Of a stretch of 64,000 nt of DNA, positions 8,987 to 19,831 are shown piece after piece. A program made the translations under genes and the position numbers. This DNA is from an uncultured Marinobacter sp. (GTDB lineage Bacteria; Pseudomonadota; Gammaproteobacteria; Pseudomonadales; Oleiphilaceae): positions 124,001 through 188,000 of the forward strand of contig NZ_CAMPJO010000007.1 of NCBI RefSeq assembly GCF_946886895.1. The letters run 5' to 3'. Within the stretch, counting starts at the first letter, position 1. Every line of letters starts with the position of its first letter. The notes below the pieces were generated by a model. That model saw only the letters and a list, made by a program, of their open reading frames with translations. It made no database searches and was not told where the DNA came from.

Positions 8987-11632
8987 GTGGACCAAAACGA
9001 GCTGGAGTCCCGCATCAGCCGCGACACGTCGCCAGTCAAGGCGGCCCGGGAGCTGTTAAGGCAACGGTACAATGCCGACGCCGAAGCGTTTCAGCGGGGA
9101 GCGGATGTCCGCGCCCTGGTGCAGTCCAGGGCCGATACCGTCGATACCGTATTGCGGCTGATCTGGGACCGTTACCCATTCTCCAGCTCCCCCAACGTTG
9201 CCCTGATTGCGGTCGGCGGCTATGGCCGTGGTGAGCTTCATCCCCACTCCGATATCGACTTGCTCATCCTCACCCGGAATGGCATCTCAGACAACTGGCA
9301 GGACGACCTCAGCGCGTTTGTTACCCTGTTATGGGATCTGAAGCTGGATATCGGCCACAGCGTGCGCAGCATTGAGGAAAGCAAGGCCGCCGCCCGCGAA
9401 GACGTCACCATCCTGACCAACCTGCTTGAAACGCGCACCATCGCCGGTCCCGATGAGCTCAGGAAAGACCTGAGCGATCAGATTTATTCCGATGACGTCA
9501 GCAGCGACCGCGACTACTTCATTGCCAAGCGCGAGGAGCAGCTCCAGCGGCACCGGAAATACGGCGACACCGAATACAATCTGGAACCGAACGTGAAAGG
9601 CTCGCCCGGTGCGCTTCGCGACATCCAGACTATTGGCTGGATCACCAAACGGCACTTCGGCCTGCAAAACATCGCCGACCTGACCCGGTTCAGTATCCTC
9701 ACCGAGGAAGAGCACCAGATCCTGTTTCAGGGCGAAACCTTCCTGTGGCAACTACGCTATGGCCTCCAGCTGCTGGCCGACCGCAATGAAAACCGACTGC
9801 TGTTCGACCATCAGCGAGCCCTCGCCCAGATGCTGGGTTACAAGGACGAAGGCAAACGGCTCGGTGTGGAACTGATGATGCAGTCCTACTACCGCACCGT
9901 ACTGGCCCTGGCGGAACTCGCTGACGTTATCCTGCAATACTACGACGAAGCCATACTGGGCACCGGCACCGACGATGACATCCAGCCCCTGAACAAACGG
10001 TTCCAGGTGAGGAATCACTACATTGAGGCCGTGAATAATCAGGTCTTCGCCTACGCGCCCTACGCCATCATGGAAATCTTTGTGCTGATGGCCCAGCACC
10101 CCGACATCAAGGGCATACGGGCAACAACCATCCGCTCTCTGCGGGCGCACCGGCACCTGATAGACGACGCTTTCCGGTCAGACCTGGCAGTTACCACGCT
10201 GTTTATGGAGCTGCTCAGAACACCCCACGCACTGGACCAGACCCTGTCGGCGATGAAAAAGTATTCGGTGCTGGGCCGATACCTGCCGGAATTTGGCCAG
10301 ATCATCGGCCAGATGCAGCATGACCTGTTTCACATCTATACCGTCGATGCCCACACCATGCGGGTTATTCGCAACATGGTCAGGCTCAACAGCACCGAGG
10401 CACGTACCGAGTACCCATTGGCATCGCGCCTGATTCACCGGCTGCCGAAGCTGGAGACCCTGTTCATTGCCGGCCTCTATCATGATGTGGCCAAAGGCCG
10501 GGGCGGCGATCACTCGGAACTGGGCGCCATGGATGCCGAAGCCTTCTGCCGGCGCCACCACCTCAGCGAACGCGATACCCAACTGGTCTCATGGCTGGTA
10601 GAAAACCACCTGTTGATGTCCATGACCGCACAGCGCAAGGATATTTCCGACCCCGACATCATCCACGGTTTTGCCCGGGCGGTGCCAAGCCAGGCGCACC
10701 TTGACTACCTTTACGTACTGACGGTCTGTGATATCAGCGCCACCAACCCGAAACTCTGGAATACCTGGCGGGCCTCACTGTTGCGCCAGCTGTATATCGA
10801 AGCCAAGCGGGCCCTGCGCCGGGGGACGGAAACGCCCATTGATCGCCAGGAGTGGGTGCGCGCCACCCAGTCGGAAGCGAGAGAAATCCTCCACGCCCAG
10901 AACATGACGGACGAGCAGATTGATGGCATCTGGGACACCGTGGATGAAGATTACTTCCTCCAGGATTCCACCGTGGACATTGCCTGGCAAACCGCGGCCA
11001 TCATCCGCCACGGCGACAACCCGGACCCGCTCGTGCTGATCCGGGACACCCGGGGCGGCCCCACGGACGGCTACTCCCAGATCATTATTTACATGAAGGA
11101 CCGGGTGGCCCTGTTTGCCGCCACCACGGCCGTGCTGGAACAGCTCAACCTGAACATTGTGGATGCCCGCATCAGTTCCAGTGAAGGCCCCTACTCCATC
11201 AGCTCCTACGTGGTGCTGGACGAAAAAGGCCAGCCCCTTGGCATTGATCCGGCCCGTAAGGAGCGGGTACGGCAGCGGCTGATCGAAGAACTCGACGACC
11301 CCGAGGATTACCCGGACATCATTCATCGCCGCACACCGCGCCAACTCAAACACTTTGCCTTCCCCACGGAAGTGACCTTTTCAAACGATACCGTTAACCA
11401 GCGCACGGTGATGGAGGTCATCACGCCGGACCGGCCAGGTCTGCTGGCACGGATCGGGCAGGTACTGCTCGAGCACCGGGTTCGCCTCACCAACGCCAAG
11501 ATCGCCACGCTCGGCGAGCGGGTGGAAGACGTTTTCTTTGTCACCGACGAGCAGGGTGAGCCCCTTCGGGACCTGGCGGTTTGCCAGGATCTGCAGCACA
11601 ACCTCTGTAAAATGCTGGACGATATTCAATGA
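8987..11632 (+). CDS. glnD: Bifunctional uridylyltransferase / uridylyl-removing enzyme GlnD
   Basis: Nitrogen sensor that uridylylates the PII proteins when glutamine is low and removes UMP when it is high. The nucleotidyltransferase domain carries GGYGRGELHPHSDIDLL with Asp89 and Asp91. The HD hydrolase domain has LYHDVAKGRGGDHSELG, with the His-Asp pair at 499-500. Two ACT domains (about 705-780 and 805-875) bind glutamine. Length 881 residues, close to the family norm. It begins with a GTG directly after the map stop, and its end overlaps dapC by 4 bases (ATGA). Confidence 0.96.
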   Translation: MDQNELESRISRDTSPVKAARELLRQRYNADAEAFQRGADVRALVQSRADTVDTVLRLIWDRYPFSSSPNVALIAVGGYGRGELHPHSDIDLLILTRNGISDNWQDDLSAFVTLLWDLKLDIGHSVRSIEESKAAAREDVTILTNLLETRTIAGPDELRKDLSDQIYSDDVSSDRDYFIAKREEQLQRHRKYGDTEYNLEPNVKGSPGALRDIQTIGWITKRHFGLQNIADLTRFSILTEEEHQILFQGETFLWQLRYGLQLLADRNENRLLFDHQRALAQMLGYKDEGKRLGVELMMQSYYRTVLALAELADVILQYYDEAILGTGTDDDIQPLNKRFQVRNHYIEAVNNQVFAYAPYAIMEIFVLMAQHPDIKGIRATTIRSLRAHRHLIDDAFRSDLAVTTLFMELLRTPHALDQTLSAMKKYSVLGRYLPEFGQIIGQMQHDLFHIYTVDAHTMRVIRNMVRLNSTEARTEYPLASRLIHRLPKLETLFIAGLYHDVAKGRGGDHSELGAMDAEAFCRRHHLSERDTQLVSWLVENHLLMSMTAQRKDISDPDIIHGFARAVPSQAHLDYLYVLTVCDISATNPKLWNTWRASLLRQLYIEAKRALRRGTETPIDRQEWVRATQSEAREILHAQNMTDEQIDGIWDTVDEDYFLQDSTVDIAWQTAAIIRHGDNPDPLVLIRDTRGGPTDGYSQIIIYMKDRVALFAATTAVLEQLNLNIVDARISSSEGPYSISSYVVLDEKGQPLGIDPARKERVRQRLIEELDDPEDYPDIIHRRTPRQLKHFAFPTEVTFSNDTVNQRTVMEVITPDRPGLLARIGQVLLEHRVRLTNAKIATLGERVEDVFFVTDEQGEPLRDLAVCQDLQHNLCKMLDDIQ

Positions 11633-12831
11633 ACCTCAATCTCGACAGACTTCACCCCTACCCCTTTGAAAAACTGGCGAAACTGAAGGCTGGCATCACC
11701 GTACCCAACCATCTCCGGCCGATTTCCCTGGGTATCGGTGAGCCCAAACATCCGTCGCCCGATTTTGTAAAGCAGGTCATCGCTGGCAACCTCGACAAAC
11801 TCGCCAACTACCCCACGACCCGGGGAACGGACGAACTCCGGGACACCATCAGCCAGTGGGCCACACGGCGCTTCAACCTCAAACCGGGCACCCTCAGCCC
11901 GGCCCGCCATATCGCGCCGGTAAACGGAACCCGCGAGGCGATTTTCTCTCTGGTTCAGGCGGTGATGGATACCAGCAAACCCACCACCGTGGTCAGCCCG
12001 AACCCGTTTTACCAGGTTTACGAAGGGGCCGCGTTCCTGGCGGGCGCGACGCCGGTTTATCTGCCCTGCGACAGCACCAACGGCTTTATTCCGGATTTTG
12101 ATTCAGTGCCGGAATCCACCTGGCAGGCCTGCCAGATACTGTTCCTGTGCTCACCGGGCAACCCCAGTGGCGCCGTAATCCCCCGGGAAACCCTGGCAAA
12201 AGTGATTGCCCTGGCCGATCGCTATGACTTTATCGTGGCGTCAGACGAGTGTTATTCCGAACTCTACCCCGAAGAAGGCAACCCGCCCGAAGGCCTGCTG
12301 CAAACCTGCGCCGCCCTCGGCCGTGATGACTACGCCCGCTGCGTGGTATTCCACAGCCTGTCCAAACGCAGCAACCTGCCCGGACTGCGTTCCGGCTTTG
12401 TCGCCGGCGATGCGCGTGTTCTCGACGGCTATCTGAAATACCGCACCTACCACGGCTGCGCCATGCCGGTTCACAACCAGTTGGCCAGCATCGCCGCCTG
12501 GAAGGATGAGGACCACGTGCGCGAAAACCGCGCCGCCTACCGCGCCAAGTTCGAGGCCGTGGTTCCCATTCTGCGGGAGGTGATGACCGTGGATTTCCCC
12601 GATGCCGGGTTCTATCTGTGGCCGACAACCCCGATGGACGATGAGACCTTCGCCCGGGAGTTGTCAGCCCAGCAGAATGTCCACGTACTGCCGGGCCGGT
12701 ATCTCTCTCGGACCGTCAACGGCCACAACCCGGGTGAAAACCGGGTGCGGATGGCTCTGGTGGCGCCGCTGGAGGAGTGCGTGGAAGCGGCGCGGCGGAT
12801 TGTTGAATTTGTCAAGGCGAACAAGCAATGA
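11629..12831 (+). CDS. dapC: Succinyldiaminopimelate transaminase
   Basis: PLP-dependent fold-type I aminotransferase that converts N-succinyl-2-amino-6-oxopimelate to N-succinyl-LL-diaminopimelate for lysine and peptidoglycan. The PLP lysine is Lys246 in HSLSKRSNLPGLRSGF, and the LCSPGNPSGAV block is also present. Length 400 residues. Its position between glnD and dapD/dapE supports DapC rather than another aminotransferase. It overlaps glnD at the start and the arsC-like gene at the end by 4 bases each, so this is a tightly coupled operon. Confidence 0.92.
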   Translation: MNLNLDRLHPYPFEKLAKLKAGITVPNHLRPISLGIGEPKHPSPDFVKQVIAGNLDKLANYPTTRGTDELRDTISQWATRRFNLKPGTLSPARHIAPVNGTREAIFSLVQAVMDTSKPTTVVSPNPFYQVYEGAAFLAGATPVYLPCDSTNGFIPDFDSVPESTWQACQILFLCSPGNPSGAVIPRETLAKVIALADRYDFIVASDECYSELYPEEGNPPEGLLQTCAALGRDDYARCVVFHSLSKRSNLPGLRSGFVAGDARVLDGYLKYRTYHGCAMPVHNQLASIAAWKDEDHVRENRAAYRAKFEAVVPILREVMTVDFPDAGFYLWPTTPMDDETFARELSAQQNVHVLPGRYLSRTVNGHNPGENRVRMALVAPLEECVEAARRIVEFVKANKQ

Positions 12832-13169
12832 AACTCTATGGCATCAAGAACTGCGATACCGTGAAAAAAGCCCGTAAATGGCTGGATGACAACGGCATTG
12901 ATTACGAATTCCACGATTTCAAAAAGGATGGACTGAACGGCGATCTGCTGTCCCGCTGGGAACAGGCGGTTGGCTGGGAATTACTGCTGAACCGTCGCGG
13001 AACCACCTGGCGAAAACTTCCCGATGAGGTTCGTGATACTATTAGCGCCCAATCTGCCCACCAGATCATGCAGGAGAACCCTTCCATCATCAAACGCCCG
13101 GTTGTTGAACGGGATGGTCAGGTTAGCGTGGGCTTCAACGCAGACCAGTGGGCTGTGTGGACTGACTAA
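12828..13169 (+). CDS. ArsC/Spx-family protein (YffB-like)
   Basis: A small thioredoxin-fold protein of 113 residues. The N-terminus MKLYGIKNCDTVKKARKWL contains the single conserved Cys9 of the ArsC/Spx family, and the segment with GWELLLNRRGTTWRKL is typical of the YffB/PA3664-like subgroup. It lacks the extra cysteines of true arsenate reductases, and no arsenic genes are nearby. It overlaps dapC by 4 bases and precedes dapD by 32 bp. The same placement beside dap genes is seen in other gammaproteobacteria. The molecular function is not established. Confidence 0.85.
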   Translation: MKLYGIKNCDTVKKARKWLDDNGIDYEFHDFKKDGLNGDLLSRWEQAVGWELLLNRRGTTWRKLPDEVRDTISAQSAHQIMQENPSIIKRPVVERDGQVSVGFNADQWAVWTD

Positions 13170-13201
13170 CTTTTTTGAACTCAGACACAGGAGCAAATCA
13201 G

Positions 13202-15353
<2,152 letters not shown>

Positions 15354-15357
15354 AGCG

Positions 15358-15416
15358 TGAACGTAGGGGCCGGTGAAGATTTCATCTGACCCCGTTTCCG
15401 CCTGCCCCTACGTTCA
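15358..15416. repeat. Inverted repeat between dapE and slyX
   Basis: Perfect 13-base arms at 15358-15370 (TGAACGTAGGGGC) and 15404-15416 (GCCCCTACGTTCA) are separated by 33 bp. The interior contains a nested imperfect repeat: ggggccggtgaa near 15366 opposes ttcatctgacccc at 15381-15393. The right arm covers the slyX stop codon. The genes are convergent, so the element may act as a bidirectional terminator, but no T tract is seen. It also resembles REP-type dispersed elements. Confidence 0.55.
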
Positions 15417-15632
15417 GTAGTGAGGCGGCGGCGTTTCATCCTGCTCCGATTTGATATTGGTCGGGGACACGTCTTTCAGCTGTTTGTGAAGCAAACGCTT
15501 GGCCTCCCACAGCTCCCGGATGTCCATTTCCTGTCTGGCCACCTGCTCGCTCAGGGTGTTGATAACGTCGTCCTGAAAAGCCAGCCTTGTTTCCAGCTCG
15601 TCCAGTCGGGTTTCCAGATCGTTCTGGCTCAT
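15414..15632 (-). CDS. slyX: SlyX family protein
   Basis: Short coiled-coil protein of 72 residues whose cellular role is not known. The family pattern is clear: LETRLDELETRLAFQDDVINTL, then EQVARQEMDIRELW, and the C-terminal PPPHY. The gene is monocistronic and convergent with dapE. Confidence 0.92.
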   Translation of the reverse strand: MSQNDLETRLDELETRLAFQDDVINTLSEQVARQEMDIRELWEAKRLLHKQLKDVSPTNIKSEQDETPPPHY

Positions 15633-15858
15633 TGGGTATGGATGCTCCCCTCGGTGAATCTCTCAAGAATGTGATCGCTGACACTGCTTGCCCCCGTTGC
15701 TTGGTCAGCACTCGGGATAATCTGGTATCATGCCGCTTTTGCCCGCCAGCACTCCTGTTTTTCCGGGAAACTGGCGGTTTTCATCGGCCGGGTGTGCGAT
15801 TTTACCCGATATCCGGTTTTTTATCGTTAGCGTTACAAGTATGGAGAAATCTCAGTCA

Positions 15859-16416
15859 ATGCGTAATCCAGCCAAAGCGATCCTTATTGCTCTTCTGATC
15901 GCCATTCCCGCACCCTTCATTCTCGGCTTCCTGCTGGTGTCTTTTACCCCGGAACTGTTCCAGATCCTGTCCAAATCCGGCAGCAGTGAATTGGCCACCA
16001 ATATCCCGTTTATTCTCGGCAGCGCTCAGGGCATTGCGGCCTACATTATTGCCGTGGTGGTGTTCGGCCTCGCCGGTTTCCTGGCCGTGGCCTTTTCGGC
16101 AAAGCAACCAGCCGGACAACGGCGCACAGCGTCTCGCCCAAGCCCCCGGGCCCAGCAGCCGGCCTACGATGACGATGACGACGGCTACGACGACAGCACC
16201 CCGGAAGGTGACGAAGAGGGCACCGTCAAGTGGTTTAACGTCAAGAAAGGCTTCGGGTTTATTGTCCGGGACAGTGGCGATGAGGTGTTCGTTCACTTCC
16301 GGGCCATCCGTGGCCGTGGCCGCCGCGTACTTCGCCAGGGCCAACTGGTTCGCTTCAGCGTGGTTGAGGCGGACAAGGGCCTCCAGGCCGACAACGTCTC
16401 TATCCTCAGCGACTGA
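15859..16416 (+). CDS. Membrane-anchored cold-shock-domain protein
   Basis: A protein of about 185 residues with two parts. The first ~85 residues contain two hydrophobic helices ([19 protein letters not shown] and [20 protein letters not shown]). An acidic, disordered-looking linker rich in Asp follows ([10 protein letters not shown]). The C-terminal 65 residues are a cold-shock domain: [17 protein letters not shown] carries RNP-1 (KGFGFI), and EVFVHFRAI carries RNP-2. The domain should bind RNA or single-stranded DNA on the cytoplasmic face of the membrane. An in-frame ATG at 15841 would add six residues. Neither start has a strong ribosome binding site. An intrinsic terminator follows at 16437. 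Confidence 0.85.
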   Translation: MRNPAKAILIALLIAIPAPFILGFLLVSFTPELFQILSKSGSSELATNIPFILGSAQGIAAYIIAVVVFGLAGFLAVAFSAKQPAGQRRTASRPSPRAQQPAYDDDDDGYDDSTPEGDEEGTVKWFNVKKGFGFIVRDSGDEVFVHFRAIRGRGRRVLRQGQLVRFSVVEADKGLQADNVSILSD

Positions 16417-16436
16417 GTTCGACTTGCCAGCCGTGC

Positions 16437-16465
16437 AAAAAGGCAGCCTCCGGGCTGCCTTTTTC
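16437..16465 (+). terminator. Intrinsic terminator after the cold-shock-domain gene
   Basis: The stem AGGCAGCC (16441-16448) pairs with GGCTGCCT (16453-16460) around a TCCG loop. It is preceded by AAAA and followed by TTTT, so it can work in both directions. It lies between the convergent cold-shock-domain gene and the minus-strand gene ending at 16464. Confidence 0.9.
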
Positions 16466-16853
16466 AGTTCCAGGCGACTTTCTGTTCGCCTCGGTCATCC
16501 AGGCGCCACCACTTGTCCTCCTCAACCGGCTCGCCCTCTTTCCACTCACCCGGGCTGCAGCGAATCTCGGTATCCATGGACCGCCACGCGCTTCGGGCAC
16601 AGTCGAGATCACTACGCCAAGGCAGATCCCCGCCCTCCAGAAGCAGGCAGGTAAACCGCTTGCCGAACGCGCCGGGGTAGAGCGTGATGGTCAGGCGGGC
16701 GCCCTCGAACAGGGCGGTTCCACGAACCCGTGCGGACACCTCGCTGTCGTCCAGCGCCAAATTATCCACGTGGTTTTCCAGCCACCGCGAAACCGCCCCT
16801 CCGGCCAGGTCACGAATGTAGATTTCCAGATCCTGCACCCGTTGAATCTCCAT
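16464..16853 (-). CDS. Hypothetical protein, partner of the half-ClpV protein
   Basis: A 129-residue soluble protein that I do not recognise. It has no signal peptide or membrane helix. It is acidic and rich in Trp and Arg, with segments such as IYIRDLAGGAVSRWLENHV and a C-terminus containing EDKWWRLDDRGEQ. The open frame reaches 16904. I chose the ATG at 16853 (MEIQRVQDLE), which overlaps the end of the upstream AAA+ gene by 44 bp; 16877 is another possibility. The overlap indicates coupled expression with the AAA+ protein, so a common function is likely but unproven. Confidence 0.7.
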   Translation of the reverse strand: MEIQRVQDLEIYIRDLAGGAVSRWLENHVDNLALDDSEVSARVRGTALFEGARLTITLYPGAFGKRFTCLLLEGGDLPWRSDLDCARSAWRSMDTEIRCSPGEWKEGEPVEEDKWWRLDDRGEQKVAWN

Positions 16854-18231
16854 GCTGTTGATCACAATGCCGCACATAGTGAACCGGCCCGGGGCGCGCT
16901 GCAACCCAGCGTTCCAGCTCCTCGCGCAAATCCTCGATAGTCAGCCGGCGCAACCGGCCTGCCGCCTTGCGCTCATGCCAGGCAACTTCCGCCGAGGCCC
17001 TCTGCAGCTCAAGGTCATGCAGGGCCTGCTCAAGTTCGCCAACCGGCTCCTGGCGCGCCATGGCGACCAGCGCCTGCCGGCGCAGCGTCTCCGTTTGGCC
17101 GCCGAGTGCTACGGCCTGCACCGGCCCCCGGCGGGCAAACAGGCTCAAGCGCGCCGACGCCCGCTCTACCCACTCCAGCATGCCACCCGGCGTACTCACG
17201 CAACGACTCCGTCGGGAGGCGACATAACGGATCACCGACGGCGGAAGCTGAACATTCCATTGTTTTTCAATCGCCGCCTGGTGTGCCGTCAGGATGGCCA
17301 TTTTCTGTGCGTGGCTCGAGGGCGGCATCTCAAAGGTATCCAGGTGACGCCCCAATCGATGTTGCAAGGCCTGGATGGCCGGGCCCTCCGGGTCGTCGGG
17401 CCCGAGCAACAGCATCGGCCCTTGCCAGTGAAGCACCAGCTCCGGAGCCAGGCTGGTCGGGGAATCCATCAACGCCAACAGGTCGCCAGGGCTCACATTA
17501 TCGAGTACAAGTAATGGCCAGCGCCGGCTGCTACCCGCACACTGGCCCTCCTCTGAGCCGGCGGGAATAACCGGCAGGTCGCTGGCCAATACGTCCGACT
17601 CTCGGCGCAGGTCGACCTCAACAACATCCAGCTCCAGCGATGACAACATGGACTGCAGCCAGCAGGACTTTCCAGACCCACGCGGGCCCCGGACCCAGGC
17701 CAGCGCCCGACGACAGGCCGAGAGGCTGATGCCAACGTCTTCGGCCAGCTCAACCCATTCCGGGTCGGTGATCACAATGGGTGCCCGGGTATGGTGCTCG
17801 ATTCCCGGCGGGAGCGGCTCTTCCGTGACATCCGGCCACCGCGATACCAGTTCCAGGACCGCAACATAGGCCTTGCCTTCCAGCCGATCAGTGCGGGTTG
17901 CCAGGGCGCTGAACAGATGTGGCCAATCCAGCCACGGCGAGTCAAACGCTTCCCGGGCCGTCGCCAGCCAGTAAACCAGTTGGGACGACAACAGGCCTTC
18001 GCCGCCGACTTCGGTCACAATGGGCTGCTCGCACTGAATGGTCCGGACCAGTTCGTCCAGATCCACGCCGCACCCCTTCAGGTAGCGTGTGATCGACGGA
18101 GCTTCATCCAGTAAGGCAAGCAGATAATCTTCCACCGTGATCACCGTGCCACCTCGTCGGTTCACACTGTCACGGGCGCGTACCAGGGCCGTCTGGCACT
18201 GAGGGTTCAGGCATCCTAGCCAATCGTCCAT
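16810..18231 (-). CDS. Half-ClpB/ClpV-like AAA+ protein with Clp N-domain
   Basis: A 473-residue protein that parallels only the first half of ClpB/ClpV. Residues 1-135 resemble the double Clp-N repeat (LVRARDSVNRRGGTVITVEDYLLALL, then LVYWLATAREAFDSPWLDWPHLFSALA). Walker A is GPRGSGKS at 182-189. The Walker B-like strand PLLVLDN has Asp244 but Asn245 in place of the catalytic Glu. The region equivalent to the arginine fingers reads ALQHRLGRHL, with one Arg of the pair replaced by His. A coiled-coil stretch like the ClpB/ClpV M domain follows, and then LTIEDLREELERW, which matches the linker that normally leads into the second ATPase domain. The second domain is absent. The gene has a good GGGAG ribosome binding site before the ATG at 18231. 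No type VI secretion genes are in the window. Confidence 0.8.
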   Translation of the reverse strand: MDDWLGCLNPQCQTALVRARDSVNRRGGTVITVEDYLLALLDEAPSITRYLKGCGVDLDELVRTIQCEQPIVTEVGGEGLLSSQLVYWLATAREAFDSPWLDWPHLFSALATRTDRLEGKAYVAVLELVSRWPDVTEEPLPPGIEHHTRAPIVITDPEWVELAEDVGISLSACRRALAWVRGPRGSGKSCWLQSMLSSLELDVVEVDLRRESDVLASDLPVIPAGSEEGQCAGSSRRWPLLVLDNVSPGDLLALMDSPTSLAPELVLHWQGPMLLLGPDDPEGPAIQALQHRLGRHLDTFEMPPSSHAQKMAILTAHQAAIEKQWNVQLPPSVIRYVASRRSRCVSTPGGMLEWVERASARLSLFARRGPVQAVALGGQTETLRRQALVAMARQEPVGELEQALHDLELQRASAEVAWHERKAAGRLRRLTIEDLREELERWVAARPGPVHYVRHCDQQHGDSTGAGSGNLHS

Positions 18232-18313
18232 TCAACTTCTCCCTGTTGTGGTCGCATCGTCCTGATGCTTTGGGTTTTCCGCGGAGCGAAACGCGCTCGG
18301 GCAGACCGGGATT

Positions 18314-19720
18314 CTAGGGGCGTTTGTATCGATCTTCAAATCGAATGATGTCGTCCTCACCGAGATAACTGCCGGTCTGCACCTCAATCAGCTCCAGCGG
18401 GATAACACCAGGGTTGTGCAACCGGTGCCTGACCCCGAGTGGAATATAGGTGGATTGGTCCTCCGTCAGGGTCACACAATCGTCACCCCGGGTAACCTCT
18501 GCGGTGCCACGCACCACGACCCAGTGCTCGGCCCGGTGGTGATGTTTCTGGAGGGAGAGCGACGCCCCCGGGCTGACCGTAATACGCTTGACCTGAAACC
18601 GGTCGCCGGCGGCAATGCGCTCATAGGTGCCCCAGGGGCGATGCACTTTTTTGTGGAACCGGACTTCCTCCCGATGACCGGCCTTCAATTGATCCACCAG
18701 CGTACGCACCTCGTCCACGCGATGCCGGCCGGCGACCAGAATCGCGTCGCCGGTTTCGACGATAATCTGGTCCGAGACACCAAGAACCGCCACCAGCCGG
18801 CCTTCGGAATGGATGTAGGAACCGGAAACGTCTTCGGTCAGCACATCGCCCCGGAGGACATTATTGTCGCCATCCTTGCCGTGAATGTTCCATAGGGCCG
18901 ACCAGCCGCCAACATCGGACCAGCCGGCATCAAGAGGCACCATGACCGCGTCGGTTGTGTGCTCCATGACGGCGTAGTCGACGGACTCCGAAGGGCATCG
19001 GGCAAACCCGGCGGCACCGACTCGCAGAAAATCCAGATCGGCTTCGCGTTTTCCAAAGGCCTCGCGGCAGGCATCGAGAATGTCGGCGCGGAAACGGCCC
19101 AGCTCTTCCAGATAGCGGTCTGCCCGGAACAGGAACAGACCGCTGTTCCAGTAGTAACGACCGGACTCCAGATACGACCGGGCGGTTGCGAGGTCCGGCT
19201 TTTCCACAAAACGCGTGACGGGTTGCCAGGGCCGGCCATCGCCCACCGACTCGATATACCCGTACCCGGTGTGCGGGCTATCCGGGGTTACGCCAAACGT
19301 CACCAGTTTGCCCGCACGGGCCGCGTTCACCCCGGCTTCAACCGCGGAGCGAAAGGCCTCCACATCCTGTATGACATGATCAGACGGCATCACCAGCATC
19401 AGCTCATCCGATTGTTCCGCCGCCACCGCAAGTGCCGCCAGCGCAATGGCCGGTGCCGTGTTCCGCCCGACGGGCTCCAGAATAATGCCAGCGGACTGGC
19501 TGCCAGAGGCTGCCTGCAGGACCGACGCCACGAAAAACCGATGCGCCTCGCTGGTGACCGCCAGCAGCCGGGGCGGGCCGTCCAGCGCCAGTGCCCGGAT
19601 AACCGTCTCTGCCAGCATGGACTCGCCGGAAGCCAGCGCATGGAACTGCTTTGGATGGGCTTCCCTGGAAAGAGGCCACAGGCGAGTACCGGAGCCACCG
19701 GACAGGATCACGCAATGCAT
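18314..19720 (-). CDS. Mannose-1-phosphate guanylyltransferase / mannose-6-phosphate isomerase
   Basis: Type II phosphomannose isomerase/GDP-mannose pyrophosphorylase of 468 residues (AlgA/ManC/CpsB family). The N-terminal domain has the nucleotidyltransferase signature GGSGTRLWPLSR from residue 8 and FVEKPD. The C-terminal cupin carries the isomerase motif near QKHHHRAEHWVVVRGTAEV. It makes GDP-mannose from mannose-6-phosphate for exopolysaccharide or lipopolysaccharide. No other polysaccharide genes are adjacent, so the particular polymer cannot be named. It is divergent from the DUF1853 gene. Confidence 0.93.
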   Translation of the reverse strand: MHCVILSGGSGTRLWPLSREAHPKQFHALASGESMLAETVIRALALDGPPRLLAVTSEAHRFFVASVLQAASGSQSAGIILEPVGRNTAPAIALAALAVAAEQSDELMLVMPSDHVIQDVEAFRSAVEAGVNAARAGKLVTFGVTPDSPHTGYGYIESVGDGRPWQPVTRFVEKPDLATARSYLESGRYYWNSGLFLFRADRYLEELGRFRADILDACREAFGKREADLDFLRVGAAGFARCPSESVDYAVMEHTTDAVMVPLDAGWSDVGGWSALWNIHGKDGDNNVLRGDVLTEDVSGSYIHSEGRLVAVLGVSDQIIVETGDAILVAGRHRVDEVRTLVDQLKAGHREEVRFHKKVHRPWGTYERIAAGDRFQVKRITVSPGASLSLQKHHHRAEHWVVVRGTAEVTRGDDCVTLTEDQSTYIPLGVRHRLHNPGVIPLELIEVQTGSYLGEDDIIRFEDRYKRP

Positions 19721-19831
19721 GGAATTCGGGCCTCCGCCCAGTCACACCAAATAGTCGTACCAAATGGGATTCGCGACCGGGCTTGTCCGCTTATTTGGTT
19801 ACCTGTGAACAGTTTACGGTATTCTGGGCAA

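Noticed and set aside
12828..13169. Arsenate reductase function for the ArsC-like gene
   Set aside because: It has a single Cys and no ars genes nearby, and the position among dap genes fits the YffB-like group of unknown function.
18959..19831. Long upstream extension of the DUF1853 reading frame
   Set aside because: The extension is antisense to the mannose-1-phosphate guanylyltransferase gene and lacks family similarity; the ATG at 19832 is the natural start.
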